From: Amycolatopsis sp. CA-126428
GTDB taxonomy: Bacteria > Actinomycetota > Actinomycetes > Mycobacteriales > Pseudonocardiaceae
Length of the DNA stretch: 64,000 nt
Direction: 5' to 3'
Assembly: GCF_002904335.1 (NCBI RefSeq)
Contig: NZ_PPHF01000149.1
Location: 1 to 64,000 of the forward strand
The position numbers and the translations under genes were made by a program. Below the pieces are notes generated by a model that was given only the letters and a program-made list of their open reading frames with translations, made no database searches and was not told where the DNA came from. Every line of letters starts with the position of its first letter. Within the stretch, counting starts at the first letter, position 1. This document shows positions 15,984 to 24,288 of this stretch, one piece after another.

Positions 15984-16877
15984 TCAAGCGGCTTGGCCGG
16001 GCTTACGGGAGCATCCCGGCGTCTCGCGTGCTTTTGCATCGATTTCGGGTGCGGCTCCGAGGCGGGTGCACTCGGCGCTGAGGGTCACCCGGTACCCGAG
16101 CAGGAGCAGCACGTGGAGCAGGTAGAGCCACAGGATCAACGCCGACACCGCGCCGACGGCCCCGAGGCCGCCGAACGGCACGCTCCAGTCCAGCGGGATG
16201 GCCAGGAACAGGAGGAACCCGTGGAAGAACCCGGCGAGCACGGCCGCCACGGCGAAGGCGCCCACCACCAGGGGCCCGCGGCGCACACCGCGCGGGGCAC
16301 CGCCGGCGAACACGATCGCGGTCACCGCGGCGATGATCAGCCAGTCGATGTGGAACGACAGCGTGATGCCCCAGAACGTCGCCCAGCCGCCGCGGGTGTA
16401 GAAGCCGGCCACCGTGTCGGCGGTGGCCAGCGGCGCGATCGCCAGGGTCGGGCTGAGGACGAGGACGGGCACGAACATCAGGCGCCCGCGCCAGCCCACG
16501 AGGGCGCCGGCGGGCTGCCCGGCGACCTGAACCAGGCCGCGCAGCAGGCCTTCGCCGTAGAAGGTGGCCGGCAGCAGGGTCACGAGCAGCGCGGTCCACG
16601 ACGTGCCGAGGGCGGCCGTGGCCAGGGCTTCGAGCGCGGGACCCGGCCCGTGGCCCGGCGGCAGCGCGTCGACCCAGCGCGAAACGCCGTACCGGACGAA
16701 CGCCGGCGACCCGAGGAACGCGGCACCCCGCAGGGCGACGAGCGCCAGCGGGACGACGGCCAGCACGGCGAAGAACGTGACACCCGCCGCCCACAGGGAC
16801 AGGTCCCGGCCGCGGAGTTCCCGGCCGGCGTGGCGCAGGACGACGCCCGCACGGCGGGCCACTTCGCGGGCGTTCAC
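15984..16877 (-). CDS. YihY/BrkB-family membrane protein
   Basis: A 297-residue integral membrane protein with about six hydrophobic helices. The typical BrkB opening is present (SLWAAGVTFFAVLAVVPLALVAL, about residues 26-48), as is the late GAVSALILWLYLLHVLLLLGYRVTL segment. The family is widespread; no transport substrate is firmly established. The GTG at 16877 fits the conserved N-terminus; the longer frame to 17306 runs antisense into the phosphatidyltransferase. It is divergent from that gene across about 50 bp. Link to the carotenoid locus is positional only. Confidence 0.85.
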   Translation of the reverse strand: MNAREVARRAGVVLRHAGRELRGRDLSLWAAGVTFFAVLAVVPLALVALRGAAFLGSPAFVRYGVSRWVDALPPGHGPGPALEALATAALGTSWTALLVTLLPATFYGEGLLRGLVQVAGQPAGALVGWRGRLMFVPVLVLSPTLAIAPLATADTVAGFYTRGGWATFWGITLSFHIDWLIIAAVTAIVFAGGAPRGVRRGPLVVGAFAVAAVLAGFFHGFLLFLAIPLDWSVPFGGLGAVGAVSALILWLYLLHVLLLLGYRVTLSAECTRLGAAPEIDAKARETPGCSRKPGQAA

Positions 16878-16928
16878 GTCGATGCCCCGGCGCGCGAGGA
16901 GGACGACGGGGTCGCCGGCTGGTCCCGG

Positions 16929-17558
16929 GTGCACGAGCACGACGTGTCGGGCAGCGCGCTCGCCGTCGGCTGGCTGCGGGCGATCCACCTGCTGGCCCGG
17001 CCGGTGCTGGGCGTGCCGCCGGACGTGCTCACCGGCTGCGGGGTGCTGAGCGCGCTGGCGGCGGTCTGGCTGGCCTCGCTCGGGGGTGAGGCGCTGTGGT
17101 TCGCCCTGGCGGCGATCGTGGCCACGGGGGTGTTCGACGGCCTGGACGGCGCGGTGGCGCTGCGCACCGGCCGCGCCCGCCCGCTCGGCGCGGTCCTCGA
17201 CGCGGCCGCGGACCGCCTGACGGAACTGGCGTTCGTGGCGGTGTTGCTGGTGCTCGGCGCCCCGGCGGCCTGGTGCGCGGCGATGGCGGCGCTCCTCCTG
17301 CTGCACGAGTACATCCGGGCCCGCGCCCAGGCGGCGGGCCTGCGCGGAGCGGGGGCGATCACGGTGGCCGAGCGCCCGACGCGGCTGATCGTGCCGGCGG
17401 TCGCGGTCACCGGGGCGGCGGTGGTTCCGGCCGGGACGCCGTGGACGGGCTGGCCGTGGGGCACCACCTGCGCGGTGCTGGGGACCGGGCTGTCACTCAT
17501 CGGGTTGGCCCATCTGTGGGTGGGTGTCGCGCGGGCGTTCGGGCGGCGTGCGGAGTGA
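16929..17558 (+). CDS. CDP-alcohol phosphatidyltransferase-family protein
   Basis: A protein of about 209 residues with several membrane helices. The catalytic signature appears as DGLDGAVALR...LGAVLDAAADR (about residues 68-95). It matches D-x2-D-G-x2-A-R-x8-G-x3-D-x3-D except for one extra residue before the Arg. Family enzymes transfer a phosphoalcohol or phosphatidyl group from a CDP donor at the membrane. The acceptor is unknown. The start is uncertain: GTG 16929 or 16944 fit the divergent layout and neither has a clear RBS. It converges on the CrtD-like gene with an 84-bp gap. Confidence 0.75.
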   Translation: MHEHDVSGSALAVGWLRAIHLLARPVLGVPPDVLTGCGVLSALAAVWLASLGGEALWFALAAIVATGVFDGLDGAVALRTGRARPLGAVLDAAADRLTELAFVAVLLVLGAPAAWCAAMAALLLLHEYIRARAQAAGLRGAGAITVAERPTRLIVPAVAVTGAAVVPAGTPWTGWPWGTTCAVLGTGLSLIGLAHLWVGVARAFGRRAE

Positions 17559-17642
17559 GGCCACGACCGCGGCTGAGGGCGACGCTTGGGGTGGCGCCCG
17601 TCGATGCGGGGCCGGCGCCGGGTTCGCGTCCGCCGCTCGCCC

Positions 17643-19154
17643 TCATCGGCCCCGGCCGCCGCTGCTCGCGGGTCGGCCGGCCGGTCCGATCAGTCCCGCG
17701 ACGATCTCCGCCGACATCGCCACCAGCGGCAGCCCTCCCCCGGGATGCGCCGACCCGCCGGCCAGGTACAGCCCCGGTACCGGCGTCGCGTTCGCCGGGC
17801 GGAGGAGGGCCGCGCGGGGGCCGTTCGACGATGAGCCGTAGATCGCGCCGCCCGGTGCTCCCGTGGTGCGTTCCAGGTCCGCCGGGGTGCGGATCTCGCG
17901 CCACAGCAACCGGTCGCGCACGTCCAGGCCTCGCGCGGCGAGGACTTCGAGCACCCGGTCCGCGTACCGCTCCGCCCGCCCCGGCGCCGTCCAGTCGACG
18001 CCGGCCGCCGGGTCGTGGCGGGGGGCGTTCACCAGCACGAACCAGGCTTCGCAGCCCGGGGGGTGCAGCTGCGGGTCCGCCGGCGCGCAGAGGTAGACCG
18101 CCGGGTCGTCGACCGGCCGGGGCGTGCGGCCGAAGAGCGCGTCGAATTCGGCGTCGTAAGCGGCCGGGAACAACACCCTGTGGTGGCTGGGATCCGGTGT
18201 CGTGCCGCGCAAAGCGAGCAGCAGCACGAATCCGGCCGACGACGGCTGCGTCCGCCGCAGGGCTCGGCGCGGCCGGCGGGTGCGGGCGTCGTCGAGCAGG
18301 TCGTCGTACACGTGCGTCGCGTCCGCGTTGGCCACCACGACCGAGGCCGCGAGCCGCTCGCCGTCGGCCAGGCGGACGCCGCGGACGCCGGCCGGGCCGG
18401 TCTCGATCGCCGTGACCTCGGCGTCCGTCCGGACTTCGACGCCCAGCGCAGCGAGCCGGCCCAGCAGGGCGTCCCCCAGCCGGCGCAGGCCGCCGCGGAC
18501 GTGCCAGGCGCCGAATTCCTGCTCCACGAACGGGACGACGCTCAGCACGGCGGGCAGCCGCCGCGGGTCCGAGCCCGTGTAGGTCGCGTAGCGGTCCAGC
18601 AGCATCCGGGCGCGCGGATCGCTCAGGCGGCGGCCGATCCCGCGCAGGGTGCGCCACGGCGCGATCGCCATCAGGTCCCGGACGCTCCTGGCGTGCTTGA
18701 GCAGGTCCCGGGTGCCGTTCAGCGGGCGGCGCAGCACCGGCTCCCCGACCAGGCCCCAGAGCCGCTCCGCGTCGCGCATCAGCCCGCGCCACTCGTCGCC
18801 GGCGCCGCCGCCGAAGGCCGCCTCGAGTGCGTCGGGGACCGCCGCCCGCTCGTGGGGGACGGCCAGTTCGGTGCCGTCGGCGAACCGGTAGCGGCAGGCG
18901 GGGTCGACCGGGACGATGTCGACCAGCTCGTCCAGGTCGGCGCCGGTGGCCGCGAAGAGTTCGCGGTAGACCGAGGGCAGGGTGAGCAGGGAGGGACCGG
19001 TGTCGAACGTGAAGCCGTCCCGGGTGAACGTGGCGAGCTTGCCCCCGCACGACGCCGCGCGCTCCAGCACGGTGACCCGGTGCCCGGCCGCGGCGAGCCG
19101 GGCCGCGGCCGCGAGCCCGCCCATGCCGCCGCCCACCACGACGACGGCGCTCAT
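17643..19154 (-). CDS. Carotenoid desaturase-family FAD oxidoreductase (CrtD-like, proposed 3,4-desaturase)
   Basis: A 503-residue flavoprotein of the CrtI/CrtD family. The N-terminal dinucleotide-binding fold is VVVGGGMGGLAAAARLAAAGHRVTVLE (residues about 4-30), followed by GFTFDTGPSLLTLP. The C-terminal FAD-contact block is GLYLAGGSAHPGGGLPLVAMSAEIV. The phytoene desaturase itself (crtI) lies in the facing operon, so this second copy probably acts on a hydroxylated end. Grouping with CruF and a glycosyltransferase fits a 1-hydroxycarotenoid 3,4-desaturase. The ATG overlaps the glycosyltransferase stop (ATGA). Exact bond desaturated is inference. Confidence 0.78.
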   Translation of the reverse strand: MSAVVVVGGGMGGLAAAARLAAAGHRVTVLERAASCGGKLATFTRDGFTFDTGPSLLTLPSVYRELFAATGADLDELVDIVPVDPACRYRFADGTELAVPHERAAVPDALEAAFGGGAGDEWRGLMRDAERLWGLVGEPVLRRPLNGTRDLLKHARSVRDLMAIAPWRTLRGIGRRLSDPRARMLLDRYATYTGSDPRRLPAVLSVVPFVEQEFGAWHVRGGLRRLGDALLGRLAALGVEVRTDAEVTAIETGPAGVRGVRLADGERLAASVVVANADATHVYDDLLDDARTRRPRRALRRTQPSSAGFVLLLALRGTTPDPSHHRVLFPAAYDAEFDALFGRTPRPVDDPAVYLCAPADPQLHPPGCEAWFVLVNAPRHDPAAGVDWTAPGRAERYADRVLEVLAARGLDVRDRLLWREIRTPADLERTTGAPGGAIYGSSSNGPRAALLRPANATPVPGLYLAGGSAHPGGGLPLVAMSAEIVAGLIGPAGRPASSGGRGR

Positions 19155-20251
19155 ACCGGACGCCCCTTCCACACGAGCCGGCCCGTGATCCGCGCCCGCC
19201 ACGACCGGCCGATCAGCCCGGCCAGCGCGAGCACCGACACGGGGTGGGCCAGGCTGTCCGGCCACACGCGGCCCCCGGTGCGCCGAGCCGCCACGACCCG
19301 CCCGGCGACCCCCGCCGCGTAGCCCACCAGGCCCGCCCGCGAGCCGGCCAGGGCCGCCGCGGCGGGGAGCACCCACACCGTCAGCAGCAGCCCGGCGATC
19401 GCCACCGCCGCCGGGGCCGAACCCGTCGCCGACCACAGGGACTTCGTGTAGCCCTCCCGCAGCTGCGGCCACGTCGCGTACATCCGGCACTCCGCGACCC
19501 GGCTGCCGTCCGCGACCACCCCGCGGCCGCCCGCGCGCTTCACCGCGCGCATCAGCGCGATGTCGTCCAGCACCTCGCCCGCGACCGCGGTGAACCCGCC
19601 GCACTTGCGCAGCATCGCGGCGTCGATGACGAAGAACTGGCCGTTGGCCGCGGAAAGCGACGGCCGCGGCGACGTCTCGGCGAGCCGCAGCGGCAGCAGC
19701 ACCAGCCACGACCACTGCAGCAACGGCTGCACCAACCGGGCCCCGAGCCCCTCCGCGCGCTGGCGGGGAAACGGCGACACCGCGTCGAGATCCGCCTCGC
19801 GCAGCAGGGAAACCGCGGCCGCGACGGCGTCGGGAGCCAGCACGACGTCCGCGTCGACGCAGACCAGCACGCTCCCCCGCGCCCGCTGGGCCAGCTGGTG
19901 GCACGCGTGCGGCTTGCCCAGCATCCCCGGCGGTGGCTCGGTGCCGGTCAGCAGCGTCACCCGCGGCCCGGCGACGCGGCGGACGACGTCCGCCGTCCCA
20001 TCGCTGGAACAGTCGTCGAGCACCAGGATTTCGGCGTCGTCGAGGCCGCGCTGCGCCAGCAGGGACCGCAGGGCCGGGGTGACGCGGTCGGCTTCGTCAC
20101 GCAGGGGCAGCAGGATCGACACGGCTTCGCGGCATCGGGCCGGCCCTTCGCGCGGCGCCCGGACGATCCGCGCGTTGTACGCCGCGTGCGCGGCACCGGC
20201 CACCGCGGCGCAGGCGGCGGCGCGCACGATCACGCGGACACGCGAGCCCAT
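19151..20251 (-). CDS. Family-2 glycosyltransferase of the carotenoid operon
   Basis: A 366-residue GT2 enzyme. An N-terminal helix precedes the nucleotide-sugar domain: SILLPLRDEADRVTPALRSLL, ILVLDDCSSDGTADVV, and the metal-binding V-D-A-D of VLVCVDADVVLAP. The acceptor-side segment GEVLDDIALMRAVKRAGG carries the ED-like motif, and two C-terminal hydrophobic stretches tether it to the membrane. It overlaps the CrtD-like gene, and its ATG lies inside the cruF 3' end. A role like CruG/CruC, adding a sugar to the carotenoid hydroxyl, is inferred from this position. Confidence 0.82.
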   Translation of the reverse strand: MGSRVRVIVRAAACAAVAGAAHAAYNARIVRAPREGPARCREAVSILLPLRDEADRVTPALRSLLAQRGLDDAEILVLDDCSSDGTADVVRRVAGPRVTLLTGTEPPPGMLGKPHACHQLAQRARGSVLVCVDADVVLAPDAVAAAVSLLREADLDAVSPFPRQRAEGLGARLVQPLLQWSWLVLLPLRLAETSPRPSLSAANGQFFVIDAAMLRKCGGFTAVAGEVLDDIALMRAVKRAGGRGVVADGSRVAECRMYATWPQLREGYTKSLWSATGSAPAAVAIAGLLLTVWVLPAAAALAGSRAGLVGYAAGVAGRVVAARRTGGRVWPDSLAHPVSVLALAGLIGRSWRARITGRLVWKGRPV

Positions 20252-21048
20252 CGGAATCCCCTCCCCAGCCGGATCGCGAACGGCACGGCGACCGCGCCCA
20301 TGAGCACGCCGCCGGCGACGGCCACCCACGGCCGGCCGAAGAACGCGAAGTGCGCCCACACCGAGGAAAACCACGTCCAGAGGTACAACGCGGGCGCCGG
20401 ACCGGCGGCGAGGCCCGGGATCGGGTCCGGTGGCCGGGGCACCCAGCGGTGCAGCGCGGCCTGGATGAGGACGGCGACCAGCAGCCAGCCGGCGAAGTTG
20501 GTGGCCGGGATGCCGGCCACCAGCGGCAACGACGGTTCGGGCGACGCCCAGATCCAGTACCCCTCGTCCACCATCTGCGGGTCGAGGAAGACGTCCCACG
20601 CCGCCAGCGCGCACGCGGCCACCGCGACCACGCCGGCCGGTTTCACGGCCAGCGCCCGGCCGGCCAGCAGGGCCGGCCACGCCATCATCAGCCAGGCGAG
20701 CGGGACCACGCCCGGCACGCCGGCGACGGGCCAGCCGAGCAGGTCGGTGTAGGCGTAGCGCCCGAACGGAACTCCCGTGTGCAGGCCTGTCACCTCGGCC
20801 AGCAATCCGCCGCCACCCGCGACGGCCGCCAGCGTGACCGCCGCCCGGGCGCCGCAGCGGGACCACGCGTCGGCGAGGGAAGCGGCCGCGAAGCACAGCA
20901 CCGTGAGCACGGTGAGCGGTGTGCGGCCGCCGGGGTCGGTCACCGAGTAGAGGATCTGGCAGAGCACGGTCGCCGCGGCGCAGAGCCAGGCGGCCAGTGC
21001 GGGCGGGGTGGGGTGGAGGCGGGTGAATGCGGCGGTCCGCGAAACCAT
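20230..21048 (-). CDS. cruF: CruF-type carotenoid 1,2-hydratase (DUF422 family)
   Basis: A 272-residue membrane protein with about seven hydrophobic helices. Family-typical blocks include EVTGLHTGVPFGRYAYTDLLG (about residues 84-104), AWDVFLDPQMVDEGYWIW and PATNFAGWLLVA. CruF adds water to the 1,2 double bond of an acyclic psi-end, as in Deinococcus and in the OH-chlorobactene pathway of Rhodococcus. The ATG at 21048 is where homology begins; the preceding 40 codons to 21168 look non-coding. There is no clear RBS, and a TATTCT element about 10 bases upstream allows a leaderless transcript. First gene of the three-gene minus-strand operon. Confidence 0.82.
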   Translation of the reverse strand: MVSRTAAFTRLHPTPPALAAWLCAAATVLCQILYSVTDPGGRTPLTVLTVLCFAAASLADAWSRCGARAAVTLAAVAGGGGLLAEVTGLHTGVPFGRYAYTDLLGWPVAGVPGVVPLAWLMMAWPALLAGRALAVKPAGVVAVAACALAAWDVFLDPQMVDEGYWIWASPEPSLPLVAGIPATNFAGWLLVAVLIQAALHRWVPRPPDPIPGLAAGPAPALYLWTWFSSVWAHFAFFGRPWVAVAGGVLMGAVAVPFAIRLGRGFRWARVSA

Positions 21049-21452
21049 CACGGAAGCAGAATAACCGTTGGTGAAAGGCTTGAACCTCGTGGACTCGATT
21101 TCTCCGGCCACTTCGGCAATCGACGTTTGAATCCATGCAACATGGGCATGACAATGTACGAAGAGCACCCGGCGACGCCCTGGTGTGGGCGGGGCGCCGC
21201 CGGGTGCGGGGCCCGCGACCGAGGGTGGGACGGCGGGCCCGCCGGGTCGGCGTGTGGCGTCGCCGCCCCGGCCCCAGGGAAGTCACTTGCGATTCAGGAC
21301 CGATGCATACCGCCGGGCAACGCTCGGCGACCGCTCGGCACACCGGGCGTATTTGGCGGGGTTGCCCGGTGTTCACCGGCTTCAAGTAGACAAGCTACAC
21401 CACATGTGAAACGGTTGCGAATCGAATAGGCCGAGAGCGGGAGGGGCGCCGG
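21049..21452. promoter_or_regulatory. 404-bp divergent control region between cruF and crtE
   Basis: No credible gene. It should hold both operon promoters. On the cruF side a TATTCT -10-like hexamer lies near 21060. On the crtE side AAACGGTTGC (21409-21418), then CGAATAGGCC, lies about 35 bp before the start and resembles the decamers near the Rieske and MerR genes. An imperfect CATGC/GCATG repeat sits near 21134-21150. The middle is very GC-rich, with local inverted repeats. Light-dependent control through the LitR-like proteins would act here, if at all. Confidence 0.5.
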
Positions 21453-22553
21453 ATGACCGCGACCATGACGACGGGGGCGGCTCGCGCGGGCGACGCGCCC
21501 GCCGAGCGGCTGGACGCATTGGGCCGCCGCTGCCTCACCGCGGCGCACGAATTCGTGACCGAGCGGGCGACGGAACATTTCGCCGGACGCAGCGAGGGAG
21601 CACTCGCGGAAACCGCGGTTCCGGAGTTCGTCGCGGGCGGGAAATGCCTCCGCCCGCTATTCGCCTACGTCGGGTGGCGGTGCGGGCAACCGGAATCCGA
21701 CGCCGCCGTCCGCGCGGCCGCCGCGCTGGAGCTGCTGCACTGCTTCGCCCTCGTCCAGGACGACGTGATGGACGGCTCGGCGCTGCGCCGCGGCCGCACC
21801 GCGCTGCACGTCCGGTTCGCCCGCTGGCACGAGGAACAGGGCTGGGCGGGCTCGGCGCCGCGGTTCGGCGAGTCCGCCGCGATCCTGTTCGGCGACCTGT
21901 TCCTGGTGTGGTCCGAGCAGATGCTGCGCGAGAGCGGGCTGACGGCGGAGCAGCTGGCGCGGGGCTGGGCGCACTACGACGCGATGCGGGCCGAGCTGGC
22001 CGTCGGCCAGCTCGCGGACCTGGTGAACGACGCGCGGGCGCTGCCCAGCTGGGACACCCTGCTCGACGTCCTGCGCCGCAAGTCCGGCAACTACACGGTC
22101 CGGCGGCCGCTGGAGTTCGGGGCGGCGCTCGCCGGCTGCGGCCCGGAGCTGATGGCCGGGCTGGGCGAGTTCGGCGGCCTGGTGGGCGAGGCGTTCCAGC
22201 TCCGCGACGACCTGCTGGGCGTGTTCGGCGACCCGGCCGTCACGGGCAAGCCGGCCGGGCAGGACCTGCGCGAGCGCAAGGCGTCCAGCGTGGTGGTGCT
22301 CGCCGCGGCGATGGCCGACCGGCGCCGGCAGACCGAGTTCGCCGAGCTGCTGGACCTGGAAACCGTGGACGACGAGGCGGTTTCGCGCTGGCGGGAGCTC
22401 ATCGAGGCCACCGGCGCGCGCGAGCGCATGGGCGAGCTGATCCGCGAACGCGCCGACAAGGCACTGGCGGCGATCGACCCGGCGGTGGTCCCCCGGCACG
22501 CCGGTGACCTGCTCGCCGCACTCGCGGCCCGCTGCACGGAGCGAGAGCGATGA
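21453..22553 (+). CDS. crtE: Geranylgeranyl diphosphate synthase
   Basis: A 366-residue polyprenyl synthetase. The first aspartate-rich motif is QDDVMDG (about residues 104-110) and the second is RDDLLGVFGD (about residues 251-260). GGKCLRPLFAY near residue 62 is the diphosphate-binding lysine/arginine region. It condenses IPP with allylic diphosphates to the C20 precursor GGPP, the first step of the pathway here. The purine-rich GGGAGGGG stands before the ATG. Its 3' end lies in a 93-bp tandem duplication, and its stop overlaps the start of a small repeat ORF (ATGA). Confidence 0.92.
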   Translation: MTATMTTGAARAGDAPAERLDALGRRCLTAAHEFVTERATEHFAGRSEGALAETAVPEFVAGGKCLRPLFAYVGWRCGQPESDAAVRAAAALELLHCFALVQDDVMDGSALRRGRTALHVRFARWHEEQGWAGSAPRFGESAAILFGDLFLVWSEQMLRESGLTAEQLARGWAHYDAMRAELAVGQLADLVNDARALPSWDTLLDVLRRKSGNYTVRRPLEFGAALAGCGPELMAGLGEFGGLVGEAFQLRDDLLGVFGDPAVTGKPAGQDLRERKASSVVVLAAAMADRRRQTEFAELLDLETVDDEAVSRWRELIEATGARERMGELIRERADKALAAIDPAVVPRHAGDLLAALAARCTERER

Positions 22554-22699
22554 TGGGCGCGCCGAACCCCGCAACCGCCAACCCCACACCACACCAGCGA
22601 CCCGCCCGCCGCACTCGCGGCCCGCTGCACGGAGCAGGAGCGATGATGGGCGCGCCGAACCCCGCAACCGCCAACCCCGCACCACACCGGCGGCCCACT
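22514..22699 (+). repeat. 93-bp tandem duplication across the crtE 3' end
   Basis: Copy 1 (about 22514-22606) and copy 2 (about 22607-22699) match at a constant 93-bp offset with only a few substitutions. Each contains CTGCACGGAGC followed by a start-like ATGATGG. A third, shorter echo, CACGGAGC plus seven bases plus ATG, is the real crtI ribosome-binding region at about 22799-22815. The repeated unit is thus the crtE-to-next-gene coupling junction itself. Confidence 0.85.
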
Positions 22700-22816
22700 G
22701 TCCGCCCACCGCACGGAGCGCGGCCGACGACAAGCCGACCGACCCGAAGCCGAACAGGCCGAGCACCCGCGGCGACCATCCCCGCCGCCCTCCCAGCCAC
22801 GGAGCGGAACCGATGA
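22550..22816 (+). CDS. Repeat-containing 88-residue ORF between crtE and crtI
   Basis: The ATG overlaps the crtE stop (ATGA, 22550-22553) and the TGA overlaps the crtI start (ATGA, 22813-22816). Both are the coupling geometry used by the other crt genes. The product is Pro/Arg/Ala-rich, has no hydrophobic core, and repeats a unit beginning MMGAPNPATANP at a 31-residue period. Codon third positions carry more A than neighbours. No family is recognised. It may be a translated linker that keeps ribosomes moving from crtE to crtI after the junction duplicated, rather than a functional protein. Confidence 0.4.
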   Translation: MMGAPNPATANPTPHQRPARRTRGPLHGAGAMMGAPNPATANPAPHRRPTVRPPHGARPTTSRPTRSRTGRAPAATIPAALPATERNR

Positions 22817-24288
22817 AAACCGTGCCCGGACCGGTCGACCGGGTCGTCGTCGTGGGCGCCGGGCTGGCCGGCCTCGCCGCCGCCCTGCACCTGGCCGGCC
22901 GGGGGCGGGAAGTCACCGTCCTCGAGCGCGATCCCGGGCCCGGGGGCCGTGCGGGGCGCGTCGAACGGCACGGCTACCTGCTCGACACCGGCCCCACCGT
23001 GCTGACCATGCCGTCGATCCTCTCCGACACCTTCGCCGCCGTCGGGGCCGAGCTCGGGACCGAACTGCCGCTGACGCGGCTCGACCCGGCGTACGTCGCC
23101 CGATTCGCCGACGGCAGCACGCTGCCCGTGCACACCGACGCGGCCGCGATGGCCGACGCCGTCCGCGACTTCGCCGGCCCCGCCGAAGCCGCGGGCTACA
23201 CCCGGCTGCGCGACTGGCTGACCCGGCTCTACCAAGCCGAATTCGACCGGTTCATCGACGCGAACATCGACTCCCCGCTCGGCATGCTCCGGCCGGAACT
23301 GGCCCGGCTCGTGGCCCTGGGCGGGTTCCGGCGGCTCGATGGCCGGGTCGGCCGGTTCCTGAGCGACGAGCGGCTGAAGCGGGTCTTCACCTTCCAGGCG
23401 CTCTACGCGGGCGAATCCCCGATGCGGGCGCTGGCCCTGTACGCGGTTATCTCGTACATGGACACCGTCGGCGGGGTGTACTTCCCGCCCGGCGGCGTCG
23501 CGGCCCTGCCGCAGGCGCTCGCCCGCGTCGCGGCCGACGCCGGGGTCAAGTTCGGCTACGGCGACGCCGTCGGCGAACTCGAACGCGCCGGGTCCCGCGT
23601 CACCGCGGTCCGGACCGCTTCCGGAGCCCGCTACCCGTGCGACGCCGTCGTCCTCACCACCGAGCTGCCCGAGAGCTACCGGCTGCTCGGCCGGCAGCCG
23701 CGGCGGCCGGTCCCGCTGCGGGCCGCGCCGTCCGCGCTCGTCGTGCACACCGGCGGCCCCGCCACGCACCCCGCGGTCGCGCACCACACCATCTCCTTCG
23801 GGCACGGGTGGCGGTCGACCTTCGACGAGCTCATCACCCAGGGCCGGCGGATGAGCGATCCCTCGCTGCTGATCACCCGGCCGACCGCCACCGATCCCGG
23901 GCTCGCCCCGGCCGGGCGCCAGCTCTACTCCGTGCTCGCCCCGGTGCCCAACCTCGACCGCGGCCCCGCGGACTGGGCGGCCGAAACGGACGCCTACGCG
24001 GAAGAGGTCCTCGACGTGGCCCGGGCCCGGCTGCTCCCCGGCTTCACCCCGGACTTCACGCACGTCATCGGGCCGGCCGAGTGGGCGGACCGGGGCCTGG
24101 TCGCCGGGACGCCGTTCAGCTACGCCCACTCCTTCGGCCAGACCGGGCCGTTCCGGCCGCGGAACCTCCCCCGCGGGACGGACAACGTCGTCCTGGCCGG
24201 CGGGGCCACGGTGCCCGGCGTGGGCGTGCCGACCGTGCTCATTTCCGGCAGACTGGCTGCCGACCGGATCACCGGAGGGACGCGATGA
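22813..24288 (+). CDS. crtI: Phytoene desaturase
   Basis: A 491-residue flavoprotein of CrtI type. The N-terminal FAD fold is VVVVGAGLAGLAAALHLAGRGREVTVLE (residues about 10-37), then GYLLDTGPTVLTMP. The middle carries YMDTVGGVYFPPGGVAALPQAL. The C-terminal block is NVVLAGGATVPGVGVPTVLISGRLAA. CrtI converts colourless phytoene to lycopene using FAD. The ATG overlaps the preceding ORF stop and the gene overlaps crtB (ATGA). The frame is open further upstream, but the family start is at MKTVPG. Confidence 0.92.
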   Translation: MKTVPGPVDRVVVVGAGLAGLAAALHLAGRGREVTVLERDPGPGGRAGRVERHGYLLDTGPTVLTMPSILSDTFAAVGAELGTELPLTRLDPAYVARFADGSTLPVHTDAAAMADAVRDFAGPAEAAGYTRLRDWLTRLYQAEFDRFIDANIDSPLGMLRPELARLVALGGFRRLDGRVGRFLSDERLKRVFTFQALYAGESPMRALALYAVISYMDTVGGVYFPPGGVAALPQALARVAADAGVKFGYGDAVGELERAGSRVTAVRTASGARYPCDAVVLTTELPESYRLLGRQPRRPVPLRAAPSALVVHTGGPATHPAVAHHTISFGHGWRSTFDELITQGRRMSDPSLLITRPTATDPGLAPAGRQLYSVLAPVPNLDRGPADWAAETDAYAEEVLDVARARLLPGFTPDFTHVIGPAEWADRGLVAGTPFSYAHSFGQTGPFRPRNLPRGTDNVVLAGGATVPGVGVPTVLISGRLAADRITGGTR

